From positions 1-64,000 of the forward strand of contig JAWKQE010000001.1 of the NCBI GenBank assembly GCA_041390305.1: 64,000 bases of DNA, in the 5' to 3' direction. The notes below the pieces were generated by a model, which did not search any database, was not told where the DNA came from, and was given only the letters and a program-made list of their open reading frames with translations. This DNA is from JACKCR01 sp041390305. GTDB taxonomy: Bacteria > Eisenbacteria > RBG-16-71-46 > CAIMUX01. Below are positions 18,244 to 27,164 of the stretch, in pieces (the stretch's first letter is position 1; every line of letters starts with the position of its first letter). The position numbers were made by a program, and so were the translations under genes.

Positions 18244-20592
18244 ATGGACCACCTCCCCGACGAGCTCCTGGAACTCTTCCTGGAGCTTCGTCTCCTCGAC
18301 CTCGAGCAACAGGAACGGCACCTAGAGAAGATCACAGACAAGGAGATCCGAGCCGAACTCCGTGAACGCCTCGAGTTCGATCGGGAGAACAGAGGCATCC
18401 TCGGTGTCCCGCCTCCCTCTCCGAACCATCACTGGGCGGAGGAGGCGGCGGCCGTCCGCCCTTCGACCCACTGGCAATGCTCGGCCGCTACAAGCTGCCC
18501 GAGGTGCTGGGGCAGGGCGGCATGGGCGTCGTCTACCGCGCGTGTCATCCGGAACTTCCCGAGCTGGAACGAGCGATCAAAGTGCTCTGTCCACCGAGCG
18601 GGATCTCCTCGACGCAACGAAGTGGCTCGCGAGCGCGAAGACCCACCTCAACGCGGAGGCACAACGGCTCGCGCGGGTGAAGTCTCCCAACGTCGCGGCG
18701 ATCGTCGACTTCGACTATCACGAGGGCGTCCCGTTCCTCGTCATGGATCTCGTCGAGGGCCTCACCCTTCGGGACTACGTCAACACGAACGCGCTGAGCG
18801 GACGGGCGCGTCTCGCGCTAGCCCGCGGGATCGCAAACGGTCTCGCCGACATCCACGCGCAGGGAATCATCCACCGGGACCTCATACCCGCGAACGTGAT
18901 GGTCGAGAGGGGCGGCGTCCCCCGCATCCTCGACTTCGGCATCGCCGCCCTCGTCGAGGCATCGGAAGCGTCGGATGCCGAGGCGGCGCGGGCAGCGGCG
19001 CATCCTGGTTCGAACTCCGAGTCCGACGGCTTCGTATGCTCTCCCGACCCGACATCGAGCGCGGCCGAAGGTTCGGACGCGAGGCACGCCCCTCGACATT
19101 CCCGCCGGATCGGAACGCCCGGATACATCGCACCGGAGGGCAACGGAACGCAGCTCTCCGACATCTGGACGTTCGGGCGTTTGCTCGAAGACCTCTTCCC
19201 ACCGCAGAACGGATCGAGAGGGAGTCGCGAGCGAACGCAGGACAGCTAGAGCACGCCCATGGAACCGGCCCCGTCCGGTACGGAGCTGCCCGGCCCTGCC
19301 TCTCTCCGGCTGGAGCGACTCATCGCAGGCTGCGTGAACTCTGAACCGAAGCAACGCCCGTCTTCGATGGACGAAGGCTTCGCGAGCTGGACAGGATCCA
19401 TCGCCTCACTTCGGTCAGCCGACGTTCTCCGCTGGGCCGGGGCGGCGGCGATCGGCTTCCTCGTTGCCGTGGCCGGCTATGTCGGCTGGGGTGAGTGGTC
19501 GAAGTCGCAGCAGATCCCGAACTCGGTGCGCACCGTCGGACGGTCCGTGGTTCTCGAGTTCAGTGACTTCACGCGCACGTTCACGGTTCCGGACTCGATC
19601 CCCCGGTCACACTCGACGTGGAGGCCTGGATCCTCCATCCAACCGAAGACAGGAAGAACTGGCTCATCGCGTCCTGGTCCGGCGCCCACAAGGACAAGGA
19701 TTCCCACGCGTTCGTCTGGAACAAGCAGGGTCGCGTGCTCGCCGTGATCGATCCGGTCGGGGATTCACCGTACCGGCTCGATGACGAGTACCCGCGGGCC
19801 TGGGTCACGCAAACATGGATCGGATCCCTCGTCCCGCCGGATCCGACCCATCCGGAACTCATCCTCCTCGACTACGCGAACTGGATCACCGGAGTGCTGC
19901 GCGCGTACGAGCTGACGCAGGACTCGGTCACCGAAGTCTCCCGCATGTACCACGCGGGCCACATCAACGACCGGTTCAAGTTCACGACGTCACTGGACGG
20001 AACGAAACGGCAGGTGTGGCTCACGGGCGCGGGGGCGAACTCGGCAATCAGAGACGTCGCGCGCACACGCGGCACCAGTTCGAACTTCCTCGCGTGTTTC
20101 GACTTTCCGTGGAGAGGAACGTACGTCTTCCCGCCCTGGACGGATATCGATCCGACCTTCCGGATCGCAGGTCCGGAACCGTACGGACCTGCCGAGCCTG
20201 AGATCTACTTCGCCGCCCGATGCCTCGCGTGGATCAACGGAAGGCTCGAGTGGCAGACCGTGACCGCCTACGAGGTCGACGAGTTCCTGCACGCAGGCCC
20301 GGGCGTCATGGACATCCTCCTCAGCAGTACGATGACGATCCAGTTCCGTCAGTCGACTCCAGCGCACGCACTCCACTTGGATGCAATGATTGCGGACACG
20401 GAGTGCGTCACCGCCCTCAGCCGCGAGGCGCTGGACCTGGGTCTCGATCCGGACGAGTACATCCATCATCTGGTCGTGGACAGCATGCTCACGATCGCCG
20501 CGGCAAGGCCGGGACTCGAGATCGTCGGGCCGATCCGTGACCTGCGGCCACATCTGCCGACGGAGAGAGTGACGTTCGCGCCGAATCCGTGA
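18244..20592 (+). pseudogene. Ser/Thr protein kinase with TM and extracytoplasmic region, frameshifted
   Basis: Reading from ATG 18244, a helical lead-in (HLPDELLELFLELRLLDL) gives way after about 18475 to another frame holding the kinase glycine loop (LGQGGMGVVYRA) and AIKVL lysine, then after about 18600 to a third frame with the rest of the kinase (HRDL, DFGIA, GTPGYIAPE, SDIWTFG). A TAG at 19247 interrupts the same frame before a membrane segment (IGFLVAVAGYVGW), and a last shift near 19595 leads into a long sensor-like part. The catalytic-loop lysine is also lost: HRDLIPAN instead of HRDLKPxN. Three shifts plus a stop suggest decay or local sequence errors. Confidence 0.75.
19618..20592 (+). 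CDS. Intact open frame for the kinase's extracytoplasmic part
   Basis: This 324-residue frame is the C-terminal half of the broken kinase. It is well preserved: WILHPTEDRKNWLIASWSG at the start, then mostly beta-rich sequence with WVTQTWIGSLVPPDPTHPE and a helical end. Starting with the preceding codons in the neighbouring frame (FTVPDSIP), it would lie outside the membrane as a sensor. I do not recognise a family. ATG 19618 is only the first in-frame ATG and has no ribosome site, so independent translation is doubtful. Confidence 0.5.
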   Translation: MEAWILHPTEDRKNWLIASWSGAHKDKDSHAFVWNKQGRVLAVIDPVGDSPYRLDDEYPRAWVTQTWIGSLVPPDPTHPELILLDYANWITGVLRAYELTQDSVTEVSRMYHAGHINDRFKFTTSLDGTKRQVWLTGAGANSAIRDVARTRGTSSNFLACFDFPWRGTYVFPPWTDIDPTFRIAGPEPYGPAEPEIYFAARCLAWINGRLEWQTVTAYEVDEFLHAGPGVMDILLSSTMTIQFRQSTPAHALHLDAMIADTECVTALSREALDLGLDPDEYIHHLVVDSMLTIAAARPGLEIVGPIRDLRPHLPTERVTFAPNP

Positions 20593-20620
20593 GAGAGGCC
20601 CTGACGCCCACGCAGGAAAC

Positions 20621-20651
20621 GAGAGAGGACGGCCCGCCGCCGCCCTCTCTC
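20621..20651. terminator. GC-rich hairpin after the kinase remnant
   Basis: GAGAGAGGACGGC (20621-20633) pairs with 20639-20651 with one mismatch over a 5-nt loop. It lies between the end of the plus-strand kinase locus and the end of the minus-strand PRC-barrel gene. No T tract. Confidence 0.45.
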
Positions 20652-20747
20652 CTCGGATCACCGGGCACTCCCGATGCAGTCCGCATCGTTCTCCGGATGC
20701 TCATCACATCCAGAACGGCGATCCGATTTCTCATGCATCCGCTTGGA

Positions 20748-21104
20748 TCACATCACCGGATGCGGCTGCTTGTAGTAGGAGTGGACCGGGACGAACCACG
20801 CGGGGTCCGCCATGTCGGGCCAGCTGTCCTTGTTGAAGCCCGGCGCGTCCTCGAGCGCGTTCTTGTCACAGTCGAGACGGAGGCACTTCTCGTTCCGGTC
20901 GACGGTGAGCGCCGTCCACGGCACGGCGAAGAGCTTGTCGCCCATGCCGAGGAAACCGCCGAAGGAGAGAACGCCGTAGGCGATCCTGCCGTTCGAGGTA
21001 TCGAGCATGAGTTCCTCGAGCTTGCCGAGATCCTCGCCCTCCATGTTCTTCACCTTGTCGCTCATGAGCGAACCGGCGGAGAGCAGATGGTTCTTGGTGT
21101 TCAT
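20748..21104 (-). CDS. PRC-barrel domain protein
   Basis: The 118-residue protein has the PRC-barrel pattern of a single small beta barrel: SDKVKNMEGEDLGKLEEL, then GRIAYGVLSFGG and FAVPWTALTV. Such proteins are small envelope or stress-related factors; some bind RNA or photosynthetic complexes, but stand-alone copies like this one have no defined role. AAAGGAG sits 8 nt before the ATG. It is followed on the same strand context by other small envelope genes, suggesting a stress set. Confidence 0.88.
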   Translation of the reverse strand: MNTKNHLLSAGSLMSDKVKNMEGEDLGKLEELMLDTSNGRIAYGVLSFGGFLGMGDKLFAVPWTALTVDRNEKCLRLDCDKNALEDAPGFNKDSWPDMADPAWFVPVHSYYKQPHPVM

Positions 21105-21173
21105 GGTGTGTCTCCTTTCCTTGGAAGCGAGAGTTCTTCACGTCGGACGAAGGCAGCAGGCACTCCGGCCCGA

Positions 21174-21320
21174 CTACGTCGTCCTTCGGTGAAGAACCCT
21201 CACGATCATGGCCACGAAGGCGAGGAGGAGAAGGAAGTGGAGGAGTCCACCGAACGCGTATCCCGTGACCAGTCCCAGGATCCAGGCAGTCATGAAGATC
21301 AGTGCGAGCGTGAACAACAT
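21174..21320 (-). CDS. Lmo0937-type small membrane protein (DUF5670-like)
   Basis: This 48-residue protein has two hydrophobic helices around a Gly-rich turn (GLVTGYAFGGLLHFLLLLA) and ends in VRVLHRR, the usual pattern of the Lmo0937/DUF5670 group of tiny membrane proteins. GGAGGAGGGAGAG directly before ATG 21320 decides the start over the longer open frame. Function is unknown in the family; the genes often accompany stress proteins, as here beside a PRC-barrel gene. Confidence 0.75.
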   Translation of the reverse strand: MLFTLALIFMTAWILGLVTGYAFGGLLHFLLLLAFVAMIVRVLHRRTT

Positions 21321-21695
21321 CTCTCCCTCCTCCTCCCCACCTGCGCCGTCACGGTTCCCTCGTGCGGCGTCGTGGAGTTCGGTTCCGAAGAGACGTAACG
21401 CAGATGGCGTGCCAACGGGAGCGCCGGCCCGAAGCCGAGTAATGCAAGTCGATGGAAGAAGGAGAGATGGCGGGTTCAGTCGATCAGCTACGAAGCTTCG
21501 TTCCGCGCGGCGGGGCACCCGCGCCACGTGTAGATGCTACGACGCCTTGCAAGGGCTGCCGAGGGAACGGCGGACGGACTCCGCGGCTTTACGGGCGCAC
21601 AACCACGTGCGCCGCCGGCGCTTCGGCCCCGGCAGCGTGAGCGGTCAGGCGAAGCATGGTCCGCTGACCGCCCGGCGGGGGCACCGCCGCGAAAC
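21321..21695. other. Intergenic stretch without a recognised feature
   Basis: Between the small membrane protein and the PEGA-like gene, both on the minus strand. Frames here are arginine-rich shadows. I see no hairpin terminator or RNA gene. Confidence 0.5.
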
Positions 21696-22085
21696 CTACC
21701 AGTCGAAGACGATCCGCGCCTCGCTCTCGCCCGTCGCCTTGTCGTAGAACTCGGCGATGTCCATCCGGAGGTAGATGGAGGACCTCGAAGCCTGGGTCTC
21801 CACCCGCACCGGCTCACATCCATAATAAGGATGCTCGATCCGGACGACGTGGGCCCCCTCCTCGACCTCGAACCCCGTACGTGTCGCTGCCGTAAGGGCT
21901 TCCAGCCGCCCGGCCAGCTCGTCGTCGATGAAGACCTCGGCACCCACGGCGTCTTCTCCCAGGATCCCGTAGTCGATGATGATCGCCTTCTTGGGCGAGA
22001 ACATCCCCACGGACAACGCCACGATGGCGATCACCAGTCCGGAGGCCATCACGGCCAGACGCCAACGGAACGCACGGTCGAGCAT
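21696..22085 (-). CDS. Membrane-anchored PEGA-like protein
   Basis: The 129-residue protein has one N-terminal membrane helix (RLAVMASGLVIAIVALSVG, about residues 9-27) and a small beta domain of PEGA type (GAEVFIDDELAG... GAHVVRIEHPYY) expected to face the periplasm. PEGA domains are surface or envelope modules often tied to cell-wall or glycan contact. AGGGAGGG lies 7 nt before ATG 22085. No partner is evident. Confidence 0.65.
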   Translation of the reverse strand: MLDRAFRWRLAVMASGLVIAIVALSVGMFSPKKAIIIDYGILGEDAVGAEVFIDDELAGRLEALTAATRTGFEVEEGAHVVRIEHPYYGCEPVRVETQASRSSIYLRMDIAEFYDKATGESEARIVFDW

Positions 22086-22264
22086 TGCGGCACCCTCCCT
22101 TGAGGTCACATGTCGATCAGCCGATATAGAGTTCGGCCCGCGGGCGACGCTTCTCCGCAACTACCTCGATGAACCTTCTCGGCGTCGGGCTCCCGGGCGC
22201 ACTCGCGACCCACGCAGACGGAGGGGGCACATGCTCGTGCCTCCAGTTTCGGGGAGGGAAACCG

Positions 22265-22939
22265 ATGAGCCGCACACGGATCTCCGCGCCGCCCGCACAA
22301 GCGACGCACCGCACCTCGCACGCACAGGTGACGCGCCGCACGTCGCACGCTCGGGCAACGCACCACTCTTCGCGCACTCGGGCGACACACCACTCTTCGC
22401 GTACCATCGCCATGACCGCATTCGCCGCGCTCGGCCTCGCGCTCGTCTCGGCCGCGTGCTCCGGCCCGGACCGTCCGGGGCCGAACGTGCAGGACGTCCC
22501 GAAGGGGTTCGCCTTCGACGCGAACGCATCGGCAGCGCGGAAGGTGTTCCTCGACGCGCAGCCGCTCGATCAGTCGGGTTGGTTCGCGATGAACTCGCGC
22601 GACGACCACAGCTCGATCATGATCACGACCTACGCCGGACAGATTCCGGAAGACGCGATCTACGCCGCGCGCGCCGCCCACGAGCAGCGCTGGGGCCGGA
22701 AGCCCGGATCGCCGAGCGGACTCGACTACGGGCCGGTCGAGGAAGTCGAGATCGACGGACACGACGCGTTCGCCTGGGAGATCCGCCAGTTCTACAAGGG
22801 CGATCTCTCCTCGATCGACTGGGTCGCCGTCGTTCCCTACGAGGACGAGACCTACTCGGTCGAGTTCCACGCGGGGATGGAAGAGCACATGGACCCGGAT
22901 CTCATCCGGAAGACCGTGGTGAGCTTCGAAGCGGACTGA
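22265..22939 (+). CDS. Putative lipoprotein with four 9-residue N-terminal repeats
   Basis: The 224-residue product carries a lipoprotein signal (LGLALVSAAC, about residues 56-65) but behind an unusual extension made of four 9-residue repeats (ATHRTSHAQ, VTRRTSHAR, ATHHSSRTR, ATHHSSRTI). GGGAGGG before ATG 22265 supports this start; ATG 22412 would give a normal-length signal but has no ribosome site. The mature part (SGWFAMNSRDDHSSIMITTY, FAWEIRQFYKGDLSS) is a compact alpha/beta domain I do not recognise. Confidence 0.65.
   Translation: MSRTRISAPPAQATHRTSHAQVTRRTSHARATHHSSRTRATHHSSRTIAMTAFAALGLALVSAACSGPDRPGPNVQDVPKGFAFDANASAARKVFLDAQPLDQSGWFAMNSRDDHSSIMITTYAGQIPEDAIYAARAAHEQRWGRKPGSPSGLDYGPVEEVEIDGHDAFAWEIRQFYKGDLSSIDWVAVVPYEDETYSVEFHAGMEEHMDPDLIRKTVVSFEAD
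22301..22408. repeat. 27-bp tandem repeat, four copies, inside a coding region
   Basis: Four contiguous 27-bp units (22301, 22328, 22355, 22382) differ from one another at several positions; the last two are closest. They encode the Thr/His/Ser/Arg-rich extension ahead of the lipoprotein signal. Confidence 0.8.
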
Positions 22940-22953
22940 GGGGCCCTCTCCCG

Positions 22954-23655
22954 CTACCGGTAGAGCGACTTCACCCGGCCCCAGCTCGATTCCATCGTCG
23001 GCACGGGATCGCACGGGATGACCTCGGCGCCGATTCCGAGGGCCTGCGTCGGTCCCCATGCCACCGACACACTCTGCCAGCCCGTCGGATAGCCGATCCC
23101 GGGAGCGATGTTCGTCATCGCACAACCACCCGGACCGTCGAGATCGGCGCCGATGAACCAGTACGCTTGCCCACCGGGAGGGGGGACCGGCCAGTAGCCC
23201 ACCCACGCGCGATCGAGACACTCGACGTCCGGCACGTCGAAGACGTACCTCGCGACGTCCGGCCACAATGGGAATGGTCCGACGAACACATCGGGCACCA
23301 CTGCGACGACTTCGCCCGGTAGCGCGTTGTCATCCCGCCAGACGTAGAGGTCTACGAACGAATCCTCGGGGATGCCAAACCCGGTCGCGTCGAGAATGAT
23401 CGAGCACACGCTCACCGGACCGTCGTAGCACTCCGCCATGGCGCCGTAGTACGGACGCGACACACCTCCATACTGCCAGTTGTATGCGTTCTCGTAGCTC
23501 GCGTCGGCGTTCATCACGAGCGTCCCGCAGCCGGTCGGTTCGCCGCCTCGGGCGACGATGCCTTCTCCCGGCCCGAGCGAGCCTCGGGGTTCGCTCGCCG
23601 CAGCTGAGCCGACGACCAAGAGGCCCGCGAACACGTACAGGGGGGTCCTCGACAC
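22954..23655 (-). CDS. Secreted beta-rich protein, paralogue of the one at 59846
   Basis: The 233-residue protein starts at GTG 23655, since AAGGAGG lies 5 nt upstream and a signal peptide follows (YVFAGLLVVGSAAA). Its mature part shares an order of motifs with 59846-60826: YENAYNWQYGG, VDLYVWRDDNALPGEV, AWVGYWP, GYPTGWQSVSVAW, ALGIGAEV. Both end in a Ser/Thr-Trp-Gly-x-(I/V)-Lys segment (here SSWGRVKSLYR). No catalytic residues can be named. The shared ending may be a sorting or anchoring signal. Confidence 0.75.
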   Translation of the reverse strand: MSRTPLYVFAGLLVVGSAAASEPRGSLGPGEGIVARGGEPTGCGTLVMNADASYENAYNWQYGGVSRPYYGAMAECYDGPVSVCSIILDATGFGIPEDSFVDLYVWRDDNALPGEVVAVVPDVFVGPFPLWPDVARYVFDVPDVECLDRAWVGYWPVPPPGGQAYWFIGADLDGPGGCAMTNIAPGIGYPTGWQSVSVAWGPTQALGIGAEVIPCDPVPTMESSWGRVKSLYR

Positions 23656-23804
23656 CTCAGCCTCCTTCGTCTCCTGCGATCGGATCAGGACCACGTGCAC
23701 ACTCGTCTCAGCCACACAGCCGTCTGCGCCGCCGCACGTAGTATACTCCCAGTCCGACCCCACGCCCCTGGTCGTTCGTCCGGTCCCACCGGAGGGCAAC
23801 GACT

Positions 23805-26800
23805 TCAGCTCGTACTAGGTTGGCTCCGGCCTGTCCCCGGGGCGAACCACTTGTACAGGCTCGGGATCACGAGCAGGGTGAGGATCGTCGAGGTGACGAG
23901 CCCACCCAGCACCACCGTCGCGAGCGGCTTCTGCACTTCGCTCCCGGTTCCCGTGGCGAGGAGCAGAGGAATGAGTCCGAGTGCCGTCGTGAGTGCGGTC
24001 ATCAGCACCGGCCGGAGGCGAAGGCACGCGCCCTGTACCGAGGCGCGGCCGATCGGAATGCCGTCCCCCACGAGTTGGTTGAGGTAGGTCACGAGCACCA
24101 TCCCGTTCTCGAGAGCGATGCCGAAGAGTGCGATGAACCCGACCGACGCGGGTACGGAGAGGTTCTGCCCGGACATCCAGAGCGCGACGATGCCGCCGAC
24201 CAGCGCGAGCGGAATGTTGAGCAGGATGAGGAACGCGTTCCGCACGGACTGAAAGCTCGTGAAGAGGAGCAGGAACACGGCCACGAGTGTGATCGGCACC
24301 ACCACCGCGAGCCGCTTGTTCGCCTCCTGCTGCAGACGGAACTGACCGCCCCAGGTGAGGCGATAGCCCGGCGGCAGCTCCACCGCGGCGTCGATCGACT
24401 GCTGCGCCTCTTCGACGAACGTGCCGATGTCCCTCCCGAGCACGTTGCACTGGATCGTGATGAACCGCTGGTTGTCCTCCCGCGTGATCTGCCTCGGCCC
24501 GACGATCTCGGAGACCGTGACGAGTTCATCGAGCGGAACCTTGAGCCCATCCGGACCGCTCACGAGGATGTCCCGGATCGCCGCCTCGGTCTCGCGCGCC
24601 CGCGGCTCGTAGCGGACGAGGATGTCGTAGCGACGAACGCCCTCGAACACCTGGCCCGCGACCTCGCCACCCACGGCGGCGTGGATCACTTCCTGCACGT
24701 CCGCCACGTTGATCCCGTAGCGCGCGATCGCCTGGCGGTCGACGCGGATCAGGAGCTGCGGCGCGCCTCCCACCTGATCGACCTGGATGTCCGCGGCGCC
24801 TCTCACTTCTCTCACGACGGCCGCGACTTCGTCCGCGTGTTCCTTCAGCGTGTCGAGATCGTCGCCGAAGATCTTGATCGCGAGTTCGGCGCGCACACCT
24901 TCGAGGAGTTCGTCGACCGTCATCTCGATCGGCTGGGTGAGGTTCACCATCACGCCGGGAACGTTGCCGAGTTCGTCCCGGATGAGTTCCTCGATGTCCT
25001 CCTGCGTACGCGCGGTCCGCCATTCCGACTTCGGCTGGAGGAGCACGAACATCTCCGCGCTGTTGATCGGATCCGCGTGCGCACCGACCTCCCCCCGTCC
25101 GAGCCGGGTCACGACCTCGGACACCTCGGGGATCTCGAGCAGCCGTCGCTCGACGATCTGCGTGAGCCGCGTGCTCTCGACGAGCGCGATCGACGGCGCC
25201 ATCGAGAGCCGAACGACGATCGTCCCCTCCTTGAGCTTTGGCGTGAACTCCGAGCCGAGCCGCGGGAAGACCGCCGCGCCGCACACGAGGAGGACAGCGG
25301 CGAGCGCGACGGAGAGCCAACGGTGGTGGACGAAGAACGTCACGATCGGGCGATAGGGACGGAGCAGGGCGCGGACGATCCAGGCTTCGTTGTCGGGGGC
25401 GTCCGCGTGAGAGGCCGTGCGATCCGCGGCCACGGCGGAGCCCGGAGCGTCAGCGGCGCGCCCTGCGTCATCAGCGTGATCGGCCCTGTTGCCGTGCTCC
25501 TCATGGCCCGCACTTTTCGAAGCCACACCACGCCGTCCCCGGCCACGCGACAACACCAGGCTCCCAAGTACCGGTGCCAGCGCCAGCGCGAAGAGGAGCG
25601 ACCCGGCCATCCCGAGCGCGACCGTGTAGGCGAGCGGACGGAACGTCTTCCCCTCCACGCCCTGGAGCGTGAAGAGCGGCAGGAACACGAGGATGATGAT
25701 CGAGATCGCGAAGACGATCGGGCGCCCCACTTCGAGGCACGCGTGCGCGATCACCTGGAGCTTGGACTCTTCGGGTAGCGCCTGCTTCAGGCGCCGGTCC
25801 ATGTTCTCCACCATCACGATCGTCCCGTCCACCATCATGCCGATCGCGATCGCGAGCCCGCCGAGGGACATGAGGTTCGCGGAGATCCCAAACCGGCCCA
25901 TGAGGAGGAACGCGAAGAGAACGGAGAACGGGATCGAGATCGCGACGACGAGGCTCGGGCGCAGGCCGCCCATGAACGCGAGCAGGATCACGGAGACGAG
26001 GACGACGCCCTGGACGAGCGCGTTCGTCACCGTCCGCATCGATGAGGAGACGAGCGTCTTCTGCTCGTAGTAGGGGACGATCCGGACGCCCTCGGGAAGG
26101 ATGTCGTTGATCTCGGCGAGCCGTTCCTCGATCCGCTCGATCACGCTCGACGAGTTCGTCCCGAACAGCTTGATGACCATGCCCGCGACGACTTCCCCGG
26201 ATCCGTTCCGGGTCTGGAGTCCACGGCGGAGCGCGCCGCCCACCTCCACGTCCGCGACGTCCGACAGGAAGATCGGGCGGCCGTCGTCGGTCATCACCAC
26301 GATCGAGCGTAGATCCTCCATGCTCGTCGCGAGTCCGACGGAGCGGACGACCAGTTCCTCCGCGTTCTTCTCGATGAACTGCGCACCGACGTTCTTGTTG
26401 TTCGCGTGGATCCGCTCGATGAGTTCGCCGAGCGTGAGGTCGAACCGCTGGAGTTCCTCCGGATGGACGACGACGTGGTACTGCTTCTCATACCCGCCGA
26501 TCCCGAGCACTTCGGTGACACCGGGCACGGTCTGGAGGTGGAACTTCACGATCCAGTCCTGGATCGAGCGAAGCTCCTCCAGCGAGTGCTTCCCGGTCGT
26601 GTCTTCCAGGTAGTAGAAGAGCACGAGCCCCATCCCGGTGGAGATCGGTCCCATCTCCGGCTCGCCGAACCCTTCCGGGATCTGCTCGCGCGCTTCCTGC
26701 AGTCGTTCGCCCACGAGCTGGCGGGCGAAGTAGATGTCCATCCCGTCCTCGAAGTAGACGTTCACCACGGAGAGCCCGAAGTTCGAGACGGACCGGACCT

Positions 26801-27041
26801 TCGTCACGCCCGGAAGCCCCGTCATCGCGACTTCCACCGGATAGGTCACGAACGTCTCGACCTCTTCCGGCGCGAGCCCTTCGGTGACGGTGAACACCTG
26901 CACCAGGTTCGGCGAGACGTCGGGGAACGCGTCGACCGGAAGGCGGAGGTACGTGAGGTATCCGCCGCCCATGAGGAGGACGGCGAGTACCGCCATGAGG
27001 AGTCGGTTCGCGAGGGCGAACCGTACGATCGGCTGAATCAT
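23805..27041 (-). CDS. Heavy-metal RND efflux pump, CusA/CzcA family
   Basis: The 1,078-residue pump has the full HME-RND plan: N-terminal helix (MIQPIVRFALANRLLMAVLAV), two large periplasmic loops, and twelve predicted membrane helices. It moves metal ions out across the envelope using the proton gradient, with the adaptor and channel encoded next to it. The TM4 pattern AIAIGMMVDGTIVMVEN is closer to the CusA (Cu/Ag) type than to CzcA, but this is not proof of substrate. The cytoplasmic linker between halves (about 25380-25550) is extended and His-rich. ATG 27041 has GGAG upstream. It follows the adaptor by 123 nt. Confidence 0.93.
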   Translation of the reverse strand: MIQPIVRFALANRLLMAVLAVLLMGGGYLTYLRLPVDAFPDVSPNLVQVFTVTEGLAPEEVETFVTYPVEVAMTGLPGVTKVRSVSNFGLSVVNVYFEDGMDIYFARQLVGERLQEAREQIPEGFGEPEMGPISTGMGLVLFYYLEDTTGKHSLEELRSIQDWIVKFHLQTVPGVTEVLGIGGYEKQYHVVVHPEELQRFDLTLGELIERIHANNKNVGAQFIEKNAEELVVRSVGLATSMEDLRSIVVMTDDGRPIFLSDVADVEVGGALRRGLQTRNGSGEVVAGMVIKLFGTNSSSVIERIEERLAEINDILPEGVRIVPYYEQKTLVSSSMRTVTNALVQGVVLVSVILLAFMGGLRPSLVVAISIPFSVLFAFLLMGRFGISANLMSLGGLAIAIGMMVDGTIVMVENMDRRLKQALPEESKLQVIAHACLEVGRPIVFAISIIILVFLPLFTLQGVEGKTFRPLAYTVALGMAGSLLFALALAPVLGSLVLSRGRGRRGVASKSAGHEEHGNRADHADDAGRAADAPGSAVAADRTASHADAPDNEAWIVRALLRPYRPIVTFFVHHRWLSVALAAVLLVCGAAVFPRLGSEFTPKLKEGTIVVRLSMAPSIALVESTRLTQIVERRLLEIPEVSEVVTRLGRGEVGAHADPINSAEMFVLLQPKSEWRTARTQEDIEELIRDELGNVPGVMVNLTQPIEMTVDELLEGVRAELAIKIFGDDLDTLKEHADEVAAVVREVRGAADIQVDQVGGAPQLLIRVDRQAIARYGINVADVQEVIHAAVGGEVAGQVFEGVRRYDILVRYEPRARETEAAIRDILVSGPDGLKVPLDELVTVSEIVGPRQITREDNQRFITIQCNVLGRDIGTFVEEAQQSIDAAVELPPGYRLTWGGQFRLQQEANKRLAVVVPITLVAVFLLLFTSFQSVRNAFLILLNIPLALVGGIVALWMSGQNLSVPASVGFIALFGIALENGMVLVTYLNQLVGDGIPIGRASVQGACLRLRPVLMTALTTALGLIPLLLATGTGSEVQKPLATVVLGGLVTSTILTLLVIPSLYKWFAPGTGRSQPSTS

Positions 27042-27164
27042 CGAAGGCTCCTTGCCGGTAGCGGAGTCAACCCCGCGCGTGCGGGGCGGCCATGCGCCAA
27101 GGGGTTCGCGTTCGGTCGACGCCGACACTCGGCGTCCCGGGACGAGAGGGCGTTGCGCAATGTG

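Noticed and set aside
23820..25778. Long plus-strand frame opposite the RND pump
   Set aside because: Arg/Asp/His-rich shadow of the pump's high-GC codons; no ribosome site and no domain.
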